From Streptomyces sp. NA02950 (GTDB lineage: Bacteria > Actinomycetota > Actinomycetes > Streptomycetales > Streptomycetaceae): 64,000 nt of DNA. Position 1 is the stretch's first letter, and the number at the start of each line of letters is the position of its first letter. The notes beneath the pieces are model-generated. The model ran no database searches and was not told the DNA's origin. It saw nothing but the letters and a program-made list of their open reading frames with translations. Where the stretch lies: NCBI RefSeq assembly GCF_013364155.1, contig NZ_CP054916.1, positions 4,088,501 through 4,152,500 on the forward strand, in the 5' to 3' direction. The translations under genes and the position numbers were made by a program. Shown here piece by piece: positions 63,200 to 64,000 of this stretch.

Positions 63200-64000
63200 A
63201 GTGCTCGCTCCCCCATAAGACCGGCCGCACCCTTCGCGAGCATCTCGGTGGCGAGTTCGCGACCCATGATCTGAGCCTGCGACACGGCCTCACCAGGCGA
63301 AGCGGGTACGGGACCGGTGGTGGACAGCTGCACCAGCGCCGAGCCGTCGGTGGTGCCGACGACGCCGCGCAGGCGCATTTCGGTGACATCCTGAGCGTCG
63401 CCCAGCAGGTCGGCCAGCGCACCCACAGGTGCGCTGCAACCGGCCTCCAGGGCAGCGAGCAGGGATCGCTCGGCGGTCACGGCGGCCCGCGTGTGCGGGT
63501 CGTCGAGCTCGGCGAGCAGGGCAGCGAGTGCAGCGTCGGACGCGGCGCATTCGACTGCCAGGGCCCCCTGGCCGGGGGCGGGCAAAATGTGGTCGGCGTC
63601 GAGGATCTCGGTCGCCTCGTGGATCCGTCCCATCCGGACCAGACCGGCGGCGGCGAGTACCACGGCGTCCAGTTCCCCCGAACGCACATAGCCGATGCGG
63701 GTGTCGACATTGCCGCGGATCGGCACGGTGTCGACGGCGAGGCCGAACGAACGGGCCCACGCGTTGAGCTGGGCCGCGCGGCGGGGCGAGCCGGTGCCTA
63801 TCCGCGCGCCGGGAGGGAGTTCGGCGAAGGTGAGCCCGTCACGGGCGATCAGCGCGTCGCGCGGGTCCTCGCGGCGCGGTATCGCGGCCAGCACCAGCCC
63901 CTCGGGCTCGCCGGTCGGCAGGTCCTTCAGCGAGTGCACGGCGAAGTCGATCTCACCGCGCAGCAGTGCCTCGCGCAGCGCGGAGACGAAGACGCCGGTG
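63196..64000 (-). CDS. hemC: Hydroxymethylbilane synthase, 5'-truncated by window edge
   Basis: HemC joins four porphobilinogens into hydroxymethylbilane. The window holds the C-terminal 267 codons, beginning TGVFVSALREALLRGEIDFAV and continuing HSLKDLPTGEPEGLVLAAIPRREDPRD. GTGSPRRAAQLNAW and NVDTRIGYVRSGELDAVVLAAAGLVRMG follow. The cofactor-binding Cys is in LEAGCSAPVGALAD. The last 50 residues are a longer tail than in E. coli. The start lies off the right edge, where hemA and rex are expected. Confidence 0.95.
   Translation of the reverse strand, partial: TGVFVSALREALLRGEIDFAVHSLKDLPTGEPEGLVLAAIPRREDPRDALIARDGLTFAELPPGARIGTGSPRRAAQLNAWARSFGLAVDTVPIRGNVDTRIGYVRSGELDAVVLAAAGLVRMGRIHEATEILDADHILPAPGQGALAVECAASDAALAALLAELDDPHTRAAVTAERSLLAALEAGCSAPVGALADLLGDAQDVTEMRLRGVVGTTDGSALVQLSTTGPVPASPGEAVSQAQIMGRELATEMLAKGAAGLMGERAL

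Overview
The window reads as chromosomal DNA of a Streptomyces or a very close relative. It has very high GC, with G or C in nearly every third codon position and many GTG or TTG starts. The gene set is also typical: a 14-subunit complex I operon, the futalosine route to menaquinone, a class I lysyl-tRNA synthetase, DUF3558 lipoproteins, a DUF2637 protein, system II cytochrome c maturation and a fused CobA/HemD. I see no tRNA, rRNA, CRISPR array, transposase, integrase or prophage. Almost all of it is core chromosome.

Layout. 1-11402 (minus): nuoL (cut by the left edge), nuoK, J, I, H, G, F, E, D, C, B and A, tightly coupled, with three repeat-derived micro-ORFs at the nuoB/nuoC and nuoD/nuoE junctions and a Rex-type operator upstream of nuoA. 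11403-13579: a long leader, an NlpC/P60 hydrolase and a CBS protein. 13829-22178: a VOC protein, a geranylgeranyl reductase-like flavoprotein, a GNAT enzyme, menG, a degenerate amidohydrolase, mqnC, a Ser/Thr kinase and mqnA. 22480-28574: cspA with a hairpin in its leader, a NmrA/WYL divergent pair, a cupin, a TetR regulator, a dicarboxylate/glutamate symporter, DUF4229 and GNAT genes. 28620-35020: udgX, mqnE, an Lrp regulator, a 51-codon ORF, ubiX, mqnP, mqnL and a PLDc_N protein. 35119-41734: ccsB-resB-ccdA-resA, a Tat-exported deacetylase and a histidine phosphatase. 41731-48434: hemL, a hypothetical protein, a class IV aminotransferase, a repeat-rich secreted PepSY protein, an SDR and rtcB. 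48595-55793: two DUF3558-type lipoproteins, a DUF2637 protein, lysS and argS. 55873-64000: a Uma2 nuclease-like gene, an S33 peptidase, an AMIN-like protein, an SDR, a kinase, hemB, cobA/hemD and hemC (cut by the right edge).

How the genes fit together. The main theme is respiration. Chorismate goes through MqnA, MqnE and MqnC, then through MqnP, MqnL/UbiX and MenG, to menaquinone; the GGR-like enzyme probably saturates the tail. Complex I (Nuo) reduces that quinone, Res/Ccs proteins mature cytochrome c, and HemL, HemC, HemD and HemB supply tetrapyrrole. MqnB, MqnD and the aminofutalosine deaminase are not here. Rex may link nuo and hem expression: a Rex-like site lies before nuoA, and in Streptomyces rex is normally the first gene of the rex-hemACD operon, which would begin just beyond the right edge.

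The least explained items are the micro-ORF cassettes inside the nuo operon, a perfect dyad of two DnaA-box-like sequences between lysS and argS, the amidohydrolase without a catalytic barrel beside mqnC, and the repeat-rich PepSY protein. Functions are inferred from sequence reading alone; no database search was run.
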